A DNA stretch of 64,000 bases from Streptomyces sp. NBC_00249 (GCF_026342355.1 NZ_JAPEMV010000002.1:372001-436000), one strand, 5' to 3'. Positions 47,592-57,848 are shown, counted from the first letter of the stretch. Notes: generated by a model not told the origin, from the sequence alone. Translations and numbers: made by a program.

Positions 47592-48926
47592 TCAGCGCGC
47601 CGATCCGGCCTTCCGCCGGTCGGGGAGGCGCGAACGGGGGCCTACGGCGGTCGCCCCGTTGACGCCGGACACCCCGGCCGCGACCGGCCGCGGCGGCGCC
47701 GGCTCCGAAGCCTCGTCCTCGCGTACGGCGGCCTCGGCCGCGGCCTCCGCCGCCCGCGCCGCGTGCCGGTAGCGCGGCGGCACCAGGCCCTCGGCCCAGC
47801 GCGGCGCCCTCGGGGTGAACCGCGGCAGCAGGAGCAGGACGAGGCCCAGCGCGCTCAGCGCGGCGATGGCGAGCACGATCCACATCGTCGCAGAACTGAC
47901 CGAATAGGCCACCGTCCCGAAGGCGATCAGCCCCGACCAGAAGTACATGATCAGCACCGCGCGGCTGTGGGAATGGCCGAGTTCCAGCAGCCGGTGGTGC
48001 AGGTGCCCGCGGTCCGCCGCGAAGGGCGACTGGCCGTTCCAGGTGCGCCGCACGATGGCCAGGACCAGGTCCGCGACCGGGATCGCGATGATCGTCAGCG
48101 GCAGCAGCAGCGGGATGAACACCGGCAGCATCGCGTGCGTCGCGTTGCGCTCGCCGCCCGCGAACAGGGCCAGCGCGTCCGGGTCCACCTGGCCGGTGAT
48201 GGAGATCGCGGAGGCGGCCAGCACCAGGCCGATGAGCATGGAGCCGGAGTCGCCCATGAAGATCCGGGCGGGGTGCATGTTGTGCGGCAGGAAGCCCAGG
48301 CACATGCCCATCAGGATGGCGGCGAAGAGGGTCGCGGGCGCCGCGGCCTCGATCCCGTAGCCGAACCAGATCCGGTACGCGTAGAGGAAGAGCGCGCAGG
48401 TCGCGATGCAGACCATGCCGGCGGCCAGGCCGTCGAGGCCGTCCACGAAGTTCACGGCGTTGATGGTGATCACGACGAGGGCCACCGTCAGCAGGTTGCC
48501 CTGCCACTGGGTGAGCGGGACCGTCCCGACGCCGGGGATGGGGATCCACAGGATGGTCAGGCCCTGCATGACCATCACGCCGGCGGCGATCATCTGCGCG
48601 CCCAGCTTGATCAGGGCGTCGATCTCGAACTTGTCGTCCAGTACGCCGACCAGCCAGATCAGCGCCGCGCCCGAGAGCAGGGCCCGCGGTTCGTTCGACT
48701 GCTCGAAGACCCCGTTGAGGTTGCGCAGGTGGTCGGCGACCAGCAGGCCCGCGCAGAGACCGCCGAACATGGCGATGCCGCCCAGCCGCGGAGTCGGCTC
48801 CCGGTGCACGTCGCGGGCGCGGATCTCCGGCATGGCGCCGGCCGCGATCGCGAACTTCCGAACGGGCCCGGTCAGCAGGTAGGTCACCGCGACCGTGACG
48901 CAAAGCGTCAGCAGATATTCACGCAC
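47592..48926 (-). CDS. MraY/WecA family undecaprenyl-phosphate glycosyl-1-phosphate transferase
   Basis: The protein has 444 residues from the GTG at 48926. It has about 11 membrane helices and the family's motifs: LVGVLDDKFEID and NFVDGLDGLAAG with the catalytic Asp residues, FMGDSGSMLIG, and HLHHRLLELGHS with the His cluster. It attaches a sugar phosphate, typically GlcNAc-1-phosphate, to undecaprenyl phosphate, starting a cell-wall glycopolymer. A cytoplasmic Ala/Pro-rich tail of about 80 residues follows. The LCP ligase at 54295-55401 could attach the finished polymer. It lies just upstream of the atp operon on the same strand. Confidence 0.92.
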   Translation of the reverse strand: MREYLLTLCVTVAVTYLLTGPVRKFAIAAGAMPEIRARDVHREPTPRLGGIAMFGGLCAGLLVADHLRNLNGVFEQSNEPRALLSGAALIWLVGVLDDKFEIDALIKLGAQMIAAGVMVMQGLTILWIPIPGVGTVPLTQWQGNLLTVALVVITINAVNFVDGLDGLAAGMVCIATCALFLYAYRIWFGYGIEAAAPATLFAAILMGMCLGFLPHNMHPARIFMGDSGSMLIGLVLAASAISITGQVDPDALALFAGGERNATHAMLPVFIPLLLPLTIIAIPVADLVLAIVRRTWNGQSPFAADRGHLHHRLLELGHSHSRAVLIMYFWSGLIAFGTVAYSVSSATMWIVLAIAALSALGLVLLLLPRFTPRAPRWAEGLVPPRYRHAARAAEAAAEAAVREDEASEPAPPRPVAAGVSGVNGATAVGPRSRLPDRRKAGSAR

Positions 48927-49041
48927 GGGCTGCCCCAGATGTATCGCCGGCCATCTCAGCCCCACACATTAGCCCTGATGTCATCGCAGACGAGGACGCG
49001 CGGAGGGCCCGTTCCGGTTGCGGTACGCCCTGTCTGCCCCT

Positions 49042-50274
49042 TTAGGCCCCGTACGGGGGAAATCCCGCGGTGAGCTCGGCCACCTCCGTACGGGTCCCCG
49101 CGGCCGCGCCCTCGCGCAGCGCCGCGGTGAACAGTTCCGCGATCCGGACCATCTGCGGCTCCCCCATCCCCTGGGTGGTCACCGCCGCCGTGCCCAGCCG
49201 GATCCCGCGCTGGTCCCCGTACGGGAGGGCGCAGGTGTCCAGGACGATCCCGGCGGCGGCCAGGCGGCCGCGCGCGGTGGGCCCGTCGACGCCGAGCGCC
49301 ACCGGGTCCGCGCTGATCAGGTGGGTGTCGGTGCCGCCGGTCGTCACCCCGAAACCCCGGTCCGCGAGGGCCTGGGCGAGGGCGCGGGCGTTGGCGACGA
49401 CCCGGTGCGCGTACGTGGTGAAGGCGGGCCCGGCCGCCTCCCCGAACGCCACCGCCTTCGCGGCGATGGTGTGCATCTGGGCCCCGCCCTGGGTGAAGGG
49501 GAACACCGCCCGGTCGACGCGCTCGGCGAACTCGGCGCCGCACAGGACCATCCCGCCGCGCGGTCCGCGCAGCACCTTGTGCGTGGTCGCGCACACCAGG
49601 TCGGCGTACGGGACGGGGCTGGGCGCGGCCCCGCCGGCCACCAGCCCGATCGGATGGGCGGCGTCGGCGATCAGGTAGGCCCCGACCTCGTCGGCGATCT
49701 CGCGGAACGCCGAGTACTCCGGGTGGCGCGGGTAGGAGATCGAGCCGCACACGATCGCCTTGGGCCGGTGCGCGCGGGCCAGGCGCTGCACCTGTTCGTA
49801 GTCGATGAGCCCGGTCGCGGCGTCCACCCCGTAGCCGACGAAGTCGAACCAGCGGCCGGAGATGTTGGTGGGCGAGCCGTGGGTGAGGTGGCCGCCGTAC
49901 GGGAGGCCCATGGCCAGCACCGTGTCCCCGGGCCGCAGCAGGGCGGCGTACGCGGCGAGCACGGCGGAGGAACCGGAGTGCGGCTGTACGTTGGCGTGCT
50001 CGACCCCGAAGAGCGCCCTGGCCCGCTCGACGGCGACCCGCTCGGCGAGGTCGGCGTACTCGCAGCCCCCGTGGTGGCGGGCGCCGGGGTACCCCTCGGC
50101 GTACTTGTTGGCGAGGGGGGAGCCGAGCGCGGTGAGCACGGCGGGCGAGGTGAAGTTCTCGGCGGCGCTCATCTGGAGGGTGACGGCCTGCCGCTGCGCC
50201 TCCCCGGCGAGTACGTCGGCCATCTGCGGATCCTGCTGCCGCAGCAGGTCCGTGGGCTGCGTGATGACGCTCAT
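49042..50274 (-). CDS. glyA: Serine hydroxymethyltransferase
   Basis: The protein has 410 residues. It interconverts serine and glycine with tetrahydrofolate. The PLP Lys is in ATTHKVLRGPRGGMVLCG; SAAENFTSPAVLTALGSPLANKYAEGYPG, HSGSSAVLAAYAAL and DAAHPIGLVAGG are conserved substrate and cofactor blocks. Motifs are intact. It is probably a second SHMT, since streptomycetes carry more than one. The gene lies between the WecA-like gene and the LMW-PTP-like gene; downstream neighbours (Sua5, PrmC) concern translation. Confidence 0.93.
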   Translation of the reverse strand: MSVITQPTDLLRQQDPQMADVLAGEAQRQAVTLQMSAAENFTSPAVLTALGSPLANKYAEGYPGARHHGGCEYADLAERVAVERARALFGVEHANVQPHSGSSAVLAAYAALLRPGDTVLAMGLPYGGHLTHGSPTNISGRWFDFVGYGVDAATGLIDYEQVQRLARAHRPKAIVCGSISYPRHPEYSAFREIADEVGAYLIADAAHPIGLVAGGAAPSPVPYADLVCATTHKVLRGPRGGMVLCGAEFAERVDRAVFPFTQGGAQMHTIAAKAVAFGEAAGPAFTTYAHRVVANARALAQALADRGFGVTTGGTDTHLISADPVALGVDGPTARGRLAAAGIVLDTCALPYGDQRGIRLGTAAVTTQGMGEPQMVRIAELFTAALREGAAAGTRTEVAELTAGFPPYGA

Positions 50275-50359
50275 GGCGCGACTCCAGGGGGCTACCCGTC
50301 AGGTACCAGCCACGATAGCCCCGCACCCCTTTCGCCGCCGCTCGCACAACCAGCCTCGT

Positions 50360-50423
50360 CGGCGTTTGAGGCGCGGGGTCCGGGGCGGAGCCCCGGGGAA
50401 CGGAGGAAGGGCGGGGCGGGGAG
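50360..50423 (+). repeat. Dispersed intergenic repeat, copy B
   Basis: This matches 27769-27831 almost base for base in the same orientation, including GGCGTTTGAG, the CCGGGGC-NGA-GCCCCGG hairpin and GAAGGGCGGGGCGGGGAG. It lies in the 176-bp gap between glyA and the LMW-PTP-like gene. Copy B lacks the 22-bp hairpin that precedes copy A, except for the arm end. Confidence 0.75.
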
Positions 50424-50450
50424 CGGCTCCGCGCAGCGGGACCCGGAGGG

Positions 50451-51086
50451 TCAGCGGGGAGCGGTGACGCCCGTCAGGGCCGTGACCACGGGGTCCAGCG
50501 CCTGGTTGATCTCGTCGCCGATCGAGCGGAAGAAGGTGATCGGCGCCCCGTACGGGTCGTACACCTCGTCCGCGTCGGCGGAAGGCGCCAGCAGCCACCC
50601 GCGCAGCGCCGCGGCGGCCCGCACGAGCGCCCGCGCCCGCTCGGCCATGCCCTCGTCCAGCGGCGGCAGCGTGGCCGGGTCTATGGCCCGCACGAGCCGC
50701 GTGAACTCCTTCAGCGTGAAGGTCCGCAGCCCGGCCGAGTGCCCCATGGAGATGACCTGCGCCCGGTGGTCACGGGTCGCGGTCAGCACCAGGTCGGCGC
50801 GTATGACGTGCTCGTCCAGCAGCTCCCGCCCGGTGAACCCGGTCGCGTCGGCCCCGAAGTCGGCGAGGACGGCGGCGGCGTTGGCCTCCATCGGGGCGCC
50901 CTCGTGGCCCCAGGTGCCGGCGCTCTCCACGATGAGGTCCCCGGTGACGAAACCGCCCAGCCGGTGCTCCAGGGCGTGCCGCGTCAGCCGCTCGGTGATG
51001 GGCGAGCGGCAGACGTTGCCGGTGCTGACGTGGAGTATGCGGAAGGACTCTCCCCCGTCGGCTATGCCACGCCCCTGAGGGCTCAC
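50451..51086 (-). CDS. Low-molecular-weight protein-tyrosine-phosphatase-like protein with Ser in place of the catalytic Cys
   Basis: The protein has 211 residues from the GTG at 51086, which overlaps the Sua5 stop by 4 nt. The fold matches LMW phosphatases: the P-loop ILHVSTGNVCRSPITERL, a helix ESAGTWGHEGAPM and a late DPYG loop. In active enzymes the P-loop reads Cys-x5-Arg with the first Cys as nucleophile; here that position is Ser (VSTGNVCRSP). The Arg and the second Cys remain. It is therefore either a pseudo-phosphatase or has changed chemistry. It may bind phosphotyrosine or phosphate. Cotranscription with Sua5 and PrmC hints at a role in translation control, which is inference. Confidence 0.85.
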   Translation of the reverse strand: MSPQGRGIADGGESFRILHVSTGNVCRSPITERLTRHALEHRLGGFVTGDLIVESAGTWGHEGAPMEANAAAVLADFGADATGFTGRELLDEHVIRADLVLTATRDHRAQVISMGHSAGLRTFTLKEFTRLVRAIDPATLPPLDEGMAERARALVRAAAALRGWLLAPSADADEVYDPYGAPITFFRSIGDEINQALDPVVTALTGVTAPR

Positions 51087-51730
51087 GGGGCCACCTCGAG
51101 GTCGGGTACGACCTCCCGCAGCTGCTCGGCGGTGAGCGCCCCGGCGCGCAGCAGGACGGGCACCTTGCCGGTGACGTCGACGATCGACGACGGCAGGGTG
51201 CTGGGGGTCGGGCCGCCGTCCAGGTACACGGACACGGAGTCGCCCAGCATGGCGCGCGCGGCGTCGCAGTCCTCGGGCGCCGGGTGCCCGGACAGGTTCG
51301 CGGAGGAGACGGCCATCGGGCCGACCTCGGTCAGCAGCTCGATCGCGACGGGGTGCAGGGGCATGCGTACGGCGACGGTCCCGCGGGTCTCGCCCAGGTC
51401 CCACGCCAGCGAGGGCTGGTGCTTGGCGACGAGGGTCAGCCCGCCCGGCCAGAAGGCGTCGACGAGCTCCCACGCCTGCTCGGAGAAGTCCGTGACGAGG
51501 CCGTGGAGGGTGTTCGGGGAGCCGATGAGCACGGGGGTGGGCATGTTGCGGCCCCGCCCCTTGGCGGCGAGCAGGTCACCGACGGCCTCGGAGCTGAAGG
51601 CGTCCGCGCCGATCCCGTAGAGGGTGTCGGTGGGCAGCACGACGAGCTCGCCGCGGCGTACGGCGGATGCCGCTTCACGCAGACCCGTCTTGCGGTCCGT
51701 CGCGTCGTTGCAGTCGTATCGCCGGGCCAT
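51083..51730 (-). CDS. L-threonylcarbamoyladenylate synthase (Sua5/YrdC family)
   Basis: The protein has 215 residues. It makes threonylcarbamoyl-AMP from threonine, bicarbonate and ATP, the first step to the t6A base in ANN-decoding tRNAs. Visible blocks: GELVVLPTDTLYGIGADAFS, LLAAKGRGRNMPTPVLIG, GGLTLVAKHQPSLAWDLG, VAVRMPLHPVAIELL and AVSSANLSGHPA. The basic KxR pattern is present. It lacks the C-terminal Sua5 domain, so it is the short YrdC-type. It lies between the LMW-PTP-like gene and prmC (52-bp gap). Confidence 0.9.
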   Translation of the reverse strand: MARRYDCNDATDRKTGLREAASAVRRGELVVLPTDTLYGIGADAFSSEAVGDLLAAKGRGRNMPTPVLIGSPNTLHGLVTDFSEQAWELVDAFWPGGLTLVAKHQPSLAWDLGETRGTVAVRMPLHPVAIELLTEVGPMAVSSANLSGHPAPEDCDAARAMLGDSVSVYLDGGPTPSTLPSSIVDVTGKVPVLLRAGALTAEQLREVVPDLEVAP

Positions 51731-51782
51731 CAGCGGGCCTCCTCGTGCAGCGGGGTGGTGTCGGTGGGCGGGGTCGCGCGGA

Positions 51783-52628
51783 TCACGGCAGCGCCTTGCG
51801 GGCGGTCGCGAAGCGCGGGCGGTTGTTCAGGTCGGGGTGGTCTGCGGAGTCCGCCCAGCCCCGTTCGTCGGCGAAGATCCACGGCACCTGCCCGCCCTGG
51901 GTGTCGGCGTGCTCGATGACGACGATGCCGCCGGGCCGCAGCAGCCGGTGGGCGGTGCGCTCGATCCCGCGGATGGTGTCGAGGCCGTCCTCGCCGGAGA
52001 ACAGCGCCATCTCGGGGTCGTGGTCCCGGGCCTCGGGGGCCACGTACTCCCACTCGGTGAGCGGGATGTACGGCGGGTTGGAGATGACCAGGTCGACCTG
52101 CCCGTCCAGCTCGGGGAGCGCGGTGAGCGCGTCGCCCTGGTGGACGGTGACCCGGGAGCCCTCGGCGTTCTTGCGGGTCCAGCGCAGCGCGTCCTCGGAC
52201 AGCTCCACGGCGTGCACGCGCGAGCGCGGCACCTCCTGGGCCATGGCGAGCGCGATGGCGCCGGAGCCGGTGCACAGGTCGACGATCAGCGGCTCGACGA
52301 CGTCCATCGCCCGGACGGCCTGTATGGCCCAGTCCACGACCGACTCGGTCTCGGGCCGGGGTACGAACACCCCGGGTCCGACCTGGAGCTCCAGGTAGCG
52401 GAAGAAGGCGCGGCCGGTGATGTGCTGGAGCGGCTCGCGCGCCTCGCGGCGGGCGACGGCCTCCCAGTAGCGGGCGTCGAAGTCCGCGTCCTTGACGTGG
52501 TGCAGTTCCCCCCGCTTGACGCCGTGCACGAAGGCGGCGAGCTCCTCCGCGTCGAAACGCGGAGAGGGCACGCCGGCGGCGGCCAGCCGCTGAGTGGCCT
52601 GGGCCACCTCGGCAAGCAGCAAGTTCAC
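51783..52628 (-). CDS. prmC: Release factor N5-glutamine methyltransferase PrmC
   Basis: The protein has 281 residues. It methylates the Gln of the GGQ motif in release factors. The N-terminal helical domain ([19 protein letters not shown]) precedes a SAM-binding domain: [18 protein letters not shown] is motif I, and the catalytic NPPY is in [14 protein letters not shown]. It starts at a GTG. Its substrate PrfA is encoded directly upstream at 52704-53783, 75 bp away on the same strand, the usual bacterial pairing. Confidence 0.95.
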   Translation of the reverse strand: MNLLLAEVAQATQRLAAAGVPSPRFDAEELAAFVHGVKRGELHHVKDADFDARYWEAVARREAREPLQHITGRAFFRYLELQVGPGVFVPRPETESVVDWAIQAVRAMDVVEPLIVDLCTGSGAIALAMAQEVPRSRVHAVELSEDALRWTRKNAEGSRVTVHQGDALTALPELDGQVDLVISNPPYIPLTEWEYVAPEARDHDPEMALFSGEDGLDTIRGIERTAHRLLRPGGIVVIEHADTQGGQVPWIFADERGWADSADHPDLNNRPRFATARKALP

Positions 52629-52703
52629 GCTGGTCCTCCGGGCTGCTGTCGTACGGGGGGTGGTGCGGGAATCAGGCAGGGGTCGGGCAGGGCCGGACGC
52701 GGA

Positions 52704-53783
52704 TCAGTGCGCGGCCGCGAGCTTGGCGGCGGAGTCCGTGTCGACGCAGGCCTGGATGACCGAGTCGAGGTCGCCGTCGAGCACCTGGTCCAAGTTGTAC
52801 GCCTTGAAACCGGTCCGGTGGTCCGAGATCCGGTTTTCCGGGTAGTTGTACGTACGGATCTTCTCGGAGCGGTCCACGCTGCGCACCTGGCTGCGGCGCA
52901 CGTCGGAGGCCTCCTGCTCGGCGGCTTCCTGCGCGGCGGCCAGCAGGCGCGAGCGCAGGATGCGCATGGCCTGCTCCTTGTTCTGGAGCTGGCTCTTCTC
53001 GTTCTGGCAGGAGGCGACCACACCGGTGGGGAGGTGCGTGATGCGCACGGCCGAGTCGGTGGTGTTGACGGACTGGCCGCCGGGGCCGGACGAGCGGTAC
53101 ACGTCGATGCGGAGGTCGTTCATGTTGATCTCGACCTCGACCTCCTCGGCTTCCGGGGTGACGAGCACGCCGGCGGCGGAGGTGTGGATGCGGCCCTGGG
53201 ACTCGGTGGCCGGAACGCGCTGGACGCGGTGCACGCCGCCCTCGTACTTCAGGCGGGCCCACACGCCCTGGCCGGGCTCGGTCGCGCCGTTGCCGCCCTT
53301 GGTGCGGACGGAGACCTGGACGTCCTTGTAGCCGCCGAGCTCGGACTCGGTGGCGTCGATGATCTCGGTCTTCCAGCCCACGCGCTCGGCGTAGCGCAGG
53401 TACATGCGCAGCAGGTCGCCCGCGAAGAGGGCGGACTCGTCGCCGCCGGCGCCGGCCTTGACCTCCAGGAGCACGTCCTTGTCGTCGCTGGGGTCGCGCG
53501 GGACGAGCAGCAGGCGGAGCTTCTCGGTGAGCTCTTCGCGCTGGGCGCTCAGTTCCTTGACCTCGGCGGCGAAGTCGGGGTCGTCGGCCGCGAACTCCTT
53601 GGCCGTCTCGATGTCCTCGGCCGACTGCTTCCAGGCGCGGAAGGTCGCCACGATCGGGGTCAGCTCCGCGTAGCGCTTGTTCAGCTTGCGCGCGTTGGCC
53701 TGATCGGAGTGGACCGAAGGGTCGGCGAGCTTCTTCTCAAGATCGGCGTGCTCGCCGACCAGTTCCTCGACCGCCTCGAACAT
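52704..53783 (-). CDS. prfA: Peptide chain release factor 1
   Basis: The protein has 359 residues. It reads UAA and UAG and triggers peptide release. The GGQ motif is in [22 protein letters not shown], and the codon-reading tripeptide region PAT is in [16 protein letters not shown]. The N-terminal helical domain begins [19 protein letters not shown]. Length is normal. It forms a unit with prmC. A hairpin and rpmE lie upstream. Confidence 0.97.
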   Translation of the reverse strand: MFEAVEELVGEHADLEKKLADPSVHSDQANARKLNKRYAELTPIVATFRAWKQSAEDIETAKEFAADDPDFAAEVKELSAQREELTEKLRLLLVPRDPSDDKDVLLEVKAGAGGDESALFAGDLLRMYLRYAERVGWKTEIIDATESELGGYKDVQVSVRTKGGNGATEPGQGVWARLKYEGGVHRVQRVPATESQGRIHTSAAGVLVTPEAEEVEVEINMNDLRIDVYRSSGPGGQSVNTTDSAVRITHLPTGVVASCQNEKSQLQNKEQAMRILRSRLLAAAQEAAEQEASDVRRSQVRSVDRSEKIRTYNYPENRISDHRTGFKAYNLDQVLDGDLDSVIQACVDTDSAAKLAAAH

Positions 53784-53839
53784 CGGATGCTCCTGTGGTG
53801 AAAGTCAAAAATGGGCTGGGTGGGCGACACGACGACAAA

Positions 53840-53892
53840 GGCGCCGGTCCGGCCGCCCCCGCGTGATCAGGGGGCGGCCGGTGACCGGCGCC
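53840..53892 (-). terminator. Hairpin terminator after rpmE
   Basis: Inner arms GGCCGCCCCC (53851-53860) and GGGGGCGGCC (53870-53879) are perfect; outer arms GGCGCCGGTC and GACCGGCGCC extend the stem with a small bulge. It ends 9 nt from the rpmE stop codon. Confidence 0.7.
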
Positions 53893-53901
53893 TGGGTCGC
53901 G

Positions 53902-54120
53902 CTACTTCTTGGCCGCACCCTTGCCGAAGCGGGCCTCGAAGCGGGCCACGCGGCCACCGGTGTCGAGGATCTTCTGCTTGCCCGTGTAGAACGGGTGGCA
54001 CTCGGAGCAGACCTCGGCTCGGATGGAGCCCTCGGTCAGGGTGCTACGGGTGGTGAACGACGCGCCACAGGTGCAGCTGACCTGGGTCTCGACGTACTCG
54101 GGGTGAACATCGCGCTTCAA
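53902..54120 (-). CDS. rpmE: 50S ribosomal protein L31
   Basis: The protein has 72 residues and is the zinc-binding (C+) form: CTCGASF and [25 protein letters not shown] hold the four Cys ligands. It starts [13 protein letters not shown], normal for the family. Streptomycetes also carry a zinc-free form induced by Zur during zinc starvation; this gene is the ordinary one. It stands alone between prfA and the LCP gene. The 174-bp upstream gap shows no Zur-like box that I recognise. Confidence 0.96.
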   Translation of the reverse strand: MKRDVHPEYVETQVSCTCGASFTTRSTLTEGSIRAEVCSECHPFYTGKQKILDTGGRVARFEARFGKGAAKK

Positions 54121-54294
54121 GGTGTCTCCTAGATTCGGGAGGGCGCCGGGTCGCAGGAGCCGAATTGCGCACTGCGTGAACCGGGGCCGACAGACCAGTC
54201 TGCCAGGACCGGGCCGCCTGTCAAAATTCTGAGGACGCTCCCCTCAACGGGGACGGTCCGGCATCTATTCCTGCCGGGTCCCGGCAGGGAAGCA

Positions 54295-55401
54295 CTACTG
54301 GACGATCGAGCCCGCGACGCTCTTGTCCCCGGTCGACTTCTCGGTGGCCTCGGCGGGGATCGGCTGGTCGGCGAGCAGGGCGTCCCAGACCATCTTGGAC
54401 TCCTTGGCGAGCGGGACGACGCGGTCCTTGTCCCGCGGGTCGTAGACCACCGGGAGGGTGATCATGTGCATGTCTTCGGAGTCGATGCCCTGGAGTCCCT
54501 GGGCGAAGCCCATGAGGGACTTCACGTCGCCGAGCGCCTTGTCGGTGGTGAGCGCCTTGGTGGCGGAGTCGGCGAGATCGAGCAGCTTCTTGGGGTTGTC
54601 GAACACCCCGATGCCCTTGACCTGCTTGATCAGGGCCTTGATGAAGGCCTGCTGGAGCTGTATTCGGCCCAGGTCGGTGCCGTCGCCGACGCTCTTGCGG
54701 GTCCGGACGAGGCCGAGGGCCTGCTCCCCGTTGAGCTTGTGGGGGCCGGGCTGGAGGTCCAGGTGGCTGTCTTTGTCCTTGATCGGCTTGGTCGTGGTGA
54801 GCTGGACCCCGCCGAGGTTGTCGATGATCTTCTTGAAGCCGGTGAAGTCGACCTCGAGGTAGTGGTCCATGCGGATGCCCGACATCGTCTCCACGGTCTT
54901 CACCGCGCAGGCGGCCCCGCCGATGGTGTAGGCCTCGTTGAACTGCGAGCGGGCGCTGCCGGGGTTCGTCTTGCCCTTGCCGACGGCGCAGGCGGGCCGC
55001 GGGGCCATCGTGTCGCGCGGGATCGACACGACGCTCGCCCGCTGGTGGCCCTCGTAGAGGTGGACGATCATCGCGGTGTCGGAGCGGGCGGAGCCGCCGT
55101 CGTCCTCGCCGTACTCGCCGTTGGCGCCGCCGCGGGAGTCGGAGCCGAGGACGAGGATGTCCATGGAGCCGTTGTCGATGTTGGCGGGGCGGTCCTTGCC
55201 GAGGGCCTGGTCGATGTCGACGGTCTTCAGGTTGCCGTTGAACTTGACGTAGAAGTAGCCGAGGCCCGCACCGCCCAGCAGGACCACTCCGGCGACGGTC
55301 CACGCGGCGACGCGCACGCCCTTGCGGCGCTCCGGCGCCTTGCGCCGGCTCCGGCCCCGCCCCACGGCTCGTCGGCCCCGGACCTTGCTGTCCTCGCTCA
55401 T
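54295..55401 (-). CDS. LytR-CpsA-Psr (LCP) family ligase
   Basis: The protein has 368 residues from the ATG at 55401, with GAGGAG before it. LCP enzymes transfer undecaprenyl-linked wall polymers such as teichoic acids to peptidoglycan or proteins. One membrane helix (AAWTVAGVVLLGGAGLGYFYV, about 31-51) follows a basic cytoplasmic segment. The extracytoplasmic domain has SDTAMIVHLYEGHQRASVVSIPRD with the catalytic Asp and Arg residues, NLGGVQLTTTKPI and LVRTRK...GTDLGRIQLQQ. It may ligate the polymer started by the WecA-like protein at 47592-48926. Upstream 55402-55666 holds no gene or clear promoter box that I can see. Confidence 0.93.
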   Translation of the reverse strand: MSEDSKVRGRRAVGRGRSRRKAPERRKGVRVAAWTVAGVVLLGGAGLGYFYVKFNGNLKTVDIDQALGKDRPANIDNGSMDILVLGSDSRGGANGEYGEDDGGSARSDTAMIVHLYEGHQRASVVSIPRDTMAPRPACAVGKGKTNPGSARSQFNEAYTIGGAACAVKTVETMSGIRMDHYLEVDFTGFKKIIDNLGGVQLTTTKPIKDKDSHLDLQPGPHKLNGEQALGLVRTRKSVGDGTDLGRIQLQQAFIKALIKQVKGIGVFDNPKKLLDLADSATKALTTDKALGDVKSLMGFAQGLQGIDSEDMHMITLPVVYDPRDKDRVVPLAKESKMVWDALLADQPIPAEATEKSTGDKSVAGSIVQ

Positions 55402-55666
55402 GCTCTCCTCGGTCCTGCTCCGTATGCCCGCTCGGCAGCCCGCTCGGCCCGCTGTCCTCTCACTCAGACGGACGAGCGCGTTCCAGGGTTCCACGCCGCG
55501 GCACGGGGCCGGGACCAGCCCGGCGGACCGCCTGTACCGGGAGCGACGTCCCGTCACGCTGCGCCCACCTGCCTCTCCCGTACGGGGGCCCGGGCGCCCC
55601 GTACGGGCCCTTGGACCCCCGCGGATGTGGCGAAGGTCGCACGGTGCGGGAGCCGCCCCAAAACGC

Positions 55667-55704
55667 GGGACCGCCCCCACCGCGGCTGCGGTGGGGGCGG
55701 TCCC
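55667..55704 (-). terminator. Terminator after rho
   Basis: A perfect 17-bp stem, GGGACCGCCCCCACCGC and its complement, with a GGCT loop, followed on the minus strand by CGCGTTTT. It begins 29 nt after the rho stop codon. An intrinsic terminator for rho itself is notable. Confidence 0.8.
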
Positions 55705-55733
55705 GGACGTGCGTGCCTCGCCGGTGGCGGGGG

Positions 55734-57848
55734 TCAGTCGTCGTTCTTGCCCGCCGGGGTCGTCTTGGCGATCTGCATCAGGAACTCGGCGTTCGACTTC
55801 GTCTGCTTCATCTTGTCGAGCAGCAGCTCGATCGCCTGCTGCGAGTCGAGCGCGTGCAGCACCCGGCGCAGCTTCCAGACGATGGCGAGCTCCTCCGCGT
55901 TGAGGAGGATCTCCTCCTTGCGGGTGCCCGACGGGTCGACGTCGACGGCCGGGAAGATGCGCTTGTCGGCGAGCTTGCGGTCGAGCTTGAGCTCCATGTT
56001 GCCGGTGCCCTTGAACTCCTCGAAGATCACCTCGTCCATGCGCGAGCCGGTGTCGACCAGCGCGGTGGCCAGGATGGTCAGCGAGCCGCCGTCCTCGATG
56101 TTGCGCGCGGCACCGAAGAAGCGCTTCGGCGGGTACAGCGCGGTCGAGTCGACACCACCGGACAGGATGCGGCCGGAGGCGGGGGCCGAGAGGTTGTACG
56201 CACGGCCCAGACGGGTGATGGAGTCCAGCAGGACGACCACGTCGTGACCCAGCTCGACGAGACGCTTGGCGCGCTCGATGGCCAGCTCGGCGACGGTGGT
56301 GTGGTCCTCGGCCGGGCGGTCGAAGGTCGAGGAGATGACCTCGCCCTTGACCGACCGCTGCATGTCGGTGACCTCTTCCGGACGCTCGTCGACCAGGACG
56401 ACCATCAGGTGGCACTCGGGGTTGTTGACGGTGATCGCGTTGGCGATCGCCTGCATGATCATGGTCTTGCCGGTCTTCGGCGGGGCCACGATCAGGCCTC
56501 GCTGGCCCTTGCCGATCGGCGACACGAGGTCGATGATGCGGGTCGTCAGCACACCCGGGTCGGTCTCCAGACGGAGCCGGTCCTGGGGGTACAGCGGGGT
56601 CAGCTTCTGGAACTCCGGGCGGCCGCGGCCGGATTCGGGCGCCATGCCGTTGACGGAGTCCAGGCGCACGAGCGCGTTGAACTTCTCGCGGCGCTCGCCG
56701 TCCTTGGGCTGGCGGACCGCACCGGTGGTGTGGTCGCCCTTGCGGAGCCCGGCCTTGCGGACCTGGGCGAGGGAGACGTACACGTCGTTCGGGCCGGGCA
56801 GGTAGCCCGAGGTCCGGATGAACGCGTAGTTGTCGAGGATGTCGAGGATGCCGGCGACGGGGATCAGTACGTCGTCGTCGGCGACCTGCGGCTCGTTCGG
56901 CGCGAACTCGTCGCGGCCGCGACGGCCACGGCGGTCGCGGTAGCGTCCGCGCCGGCCGCGACGGCCGTCCTCGTCGAAGTCGTCCTGCGGGCCGTTGTCC
57001 TGACGGTCCTGACGACCCTGCTGGCCCTGGCCCCGGCCGCCCTGCTGCTGACGGTCGGCGCGGTCCTGACGGTCCGCACGGTCCTGACGGCCGCCGGCCT
57101 GGCCACCCTGGCCGCCGCCGGCCTGGCCGCCGGCCTGACCGCCCTGCTGCTGGCCCTGCTGGTCGTCCGTCTTGGCACCGCGCTCACGGCGGCCCTGCTG
57201 ACGGTCACCGCGCTCGGCACGGTCACCGCGCTCGCCACGCTCGCCGCGGTCACGGCGGTCACGGCGGGTGCGGCCCTCGCCGGCCTCCTGCGCCTGGCCC
57301 TGGGCCTGGGCGGAGACCGCCGTCGCGGCCTCGGCCTTGGCCTCGGTCTGCGCGGCGGGAGCGGTCTCGGTCTTCTGCTCGACCTGCACGACGGCGGGGG
57401 CCGAGGACTCCGGGCTGCCGGAGGGGGCGGTGGCGCGACGGCGGCGACGCTCGCCGACCGGAGCGTCCTCGCTCGCAGGCTGACCGGGGATCTCGATCTG
57501 CGCCTGCGCGGCGGGCTTCTCGGCGGGGGCCGCGGCGGCGGCCTCGCCCGTGCGGGCCTTGCTGGTGGCGCGGCGCTTCGGCTTGGTCTCGGCGGCATCG
57601 GCGGCGGGGGCCGCGGCCTTGGGGGCGCTGCCGCCCTGCGCCTCCTTGATGACCTCGATCAGCTGGCTCTTGCGCATCCGCGCGGTGCCCCTGATACCGA
57701 GGCCCGACGCGACCTGCTGCAGCTCGGCCAGGACCATGCCCTCAAGGCCGGTGCCGGAGCGGCGACGCTTGGGTGCGGCGCCCGCGGCGGGAGCACTGGT
57801 GTCGACGTTGGTGTCGGCAGCGCCCATCAGATCGGTGGTGTCGCTCAC
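55734..57848 (-). CDS. rho: Transcription termination factor Rho
   Basis: The protein has 704 residues, the large actinobacterial form. A SAP-like N-terminal domain ([20 protein letters not shown], about 37-75) is followed by about 260 residues of disordered Arg/Gly/Gln/Asp-rich sequence, with runs such as [19 protein letters not shown]. The primary RNA-binding fold ([29 protein letters not shown]) and the RecA-like motor come next: Walker [14 protein letters not shown], Walker [17 protein letters not shown] and the Q/R-loop region near the end. It releases untranslated RNA from polymerase. The ATG is at 57848. Confidence 0.95.
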   Translation of the reverse strand: MSDTTDLMGAADTNVDTSAPAAGAAPKRRRSGTGLEGMVLAELQQVASGLGIRGTARMRKSQLIEVIKEAQGGSAPKAAAPAADAAETKPKRRATSKARTGEAAAAAPAEKPAAQAQIEIPGQPASEDAPVGERRRRRATAPSGSPESSAPAVVQVEQKTETAPAAQTEAKAEAATAVSAQAQGQAQEAGEGRTRRDRRDRGERGERGDRAERGDRQQGRRERGAKTDDQQGQQQGGQAGGQAGGGQGGQAGGRQDRADRQDRADRQQQGGRGQGQQGRQDRQDNGPQDDFDEDGRRGRRGRYRDRRGRRGRDEFAPNEPQVADDDVLIPVAGILDILDNYAFIRTSGYLPGPNDVYVSLAQVRKAGLRKGDHTTGAVRQPKDGERREKFNALVRLDSVNGMAPESGRGRPEFQKLTPLYPQDRLRLETDPGVLTTRIIDLVSPIGKGQRGLIVAPPKTGKTMIMQAIANAITVNNPECHLMVVLVDERPEEVTDMQRSVKGEVISSTFDRPAEDHTTVAELAIERAKRLVELGHDVVVLLDSITRLGRAYNLSAPASGRILSGGVDSTALYPPKRFFGAARNIEDGGSLTILATALVDTGSRMDEVIFEEFKGTGNMELKLDRKLADKRIFPAVDVDPSGTRKEEILLNAEELAIVWKLRRVLHALDSQQAIELLLDKMKQTKSNAEFLMQIAKTTPAGKNDD

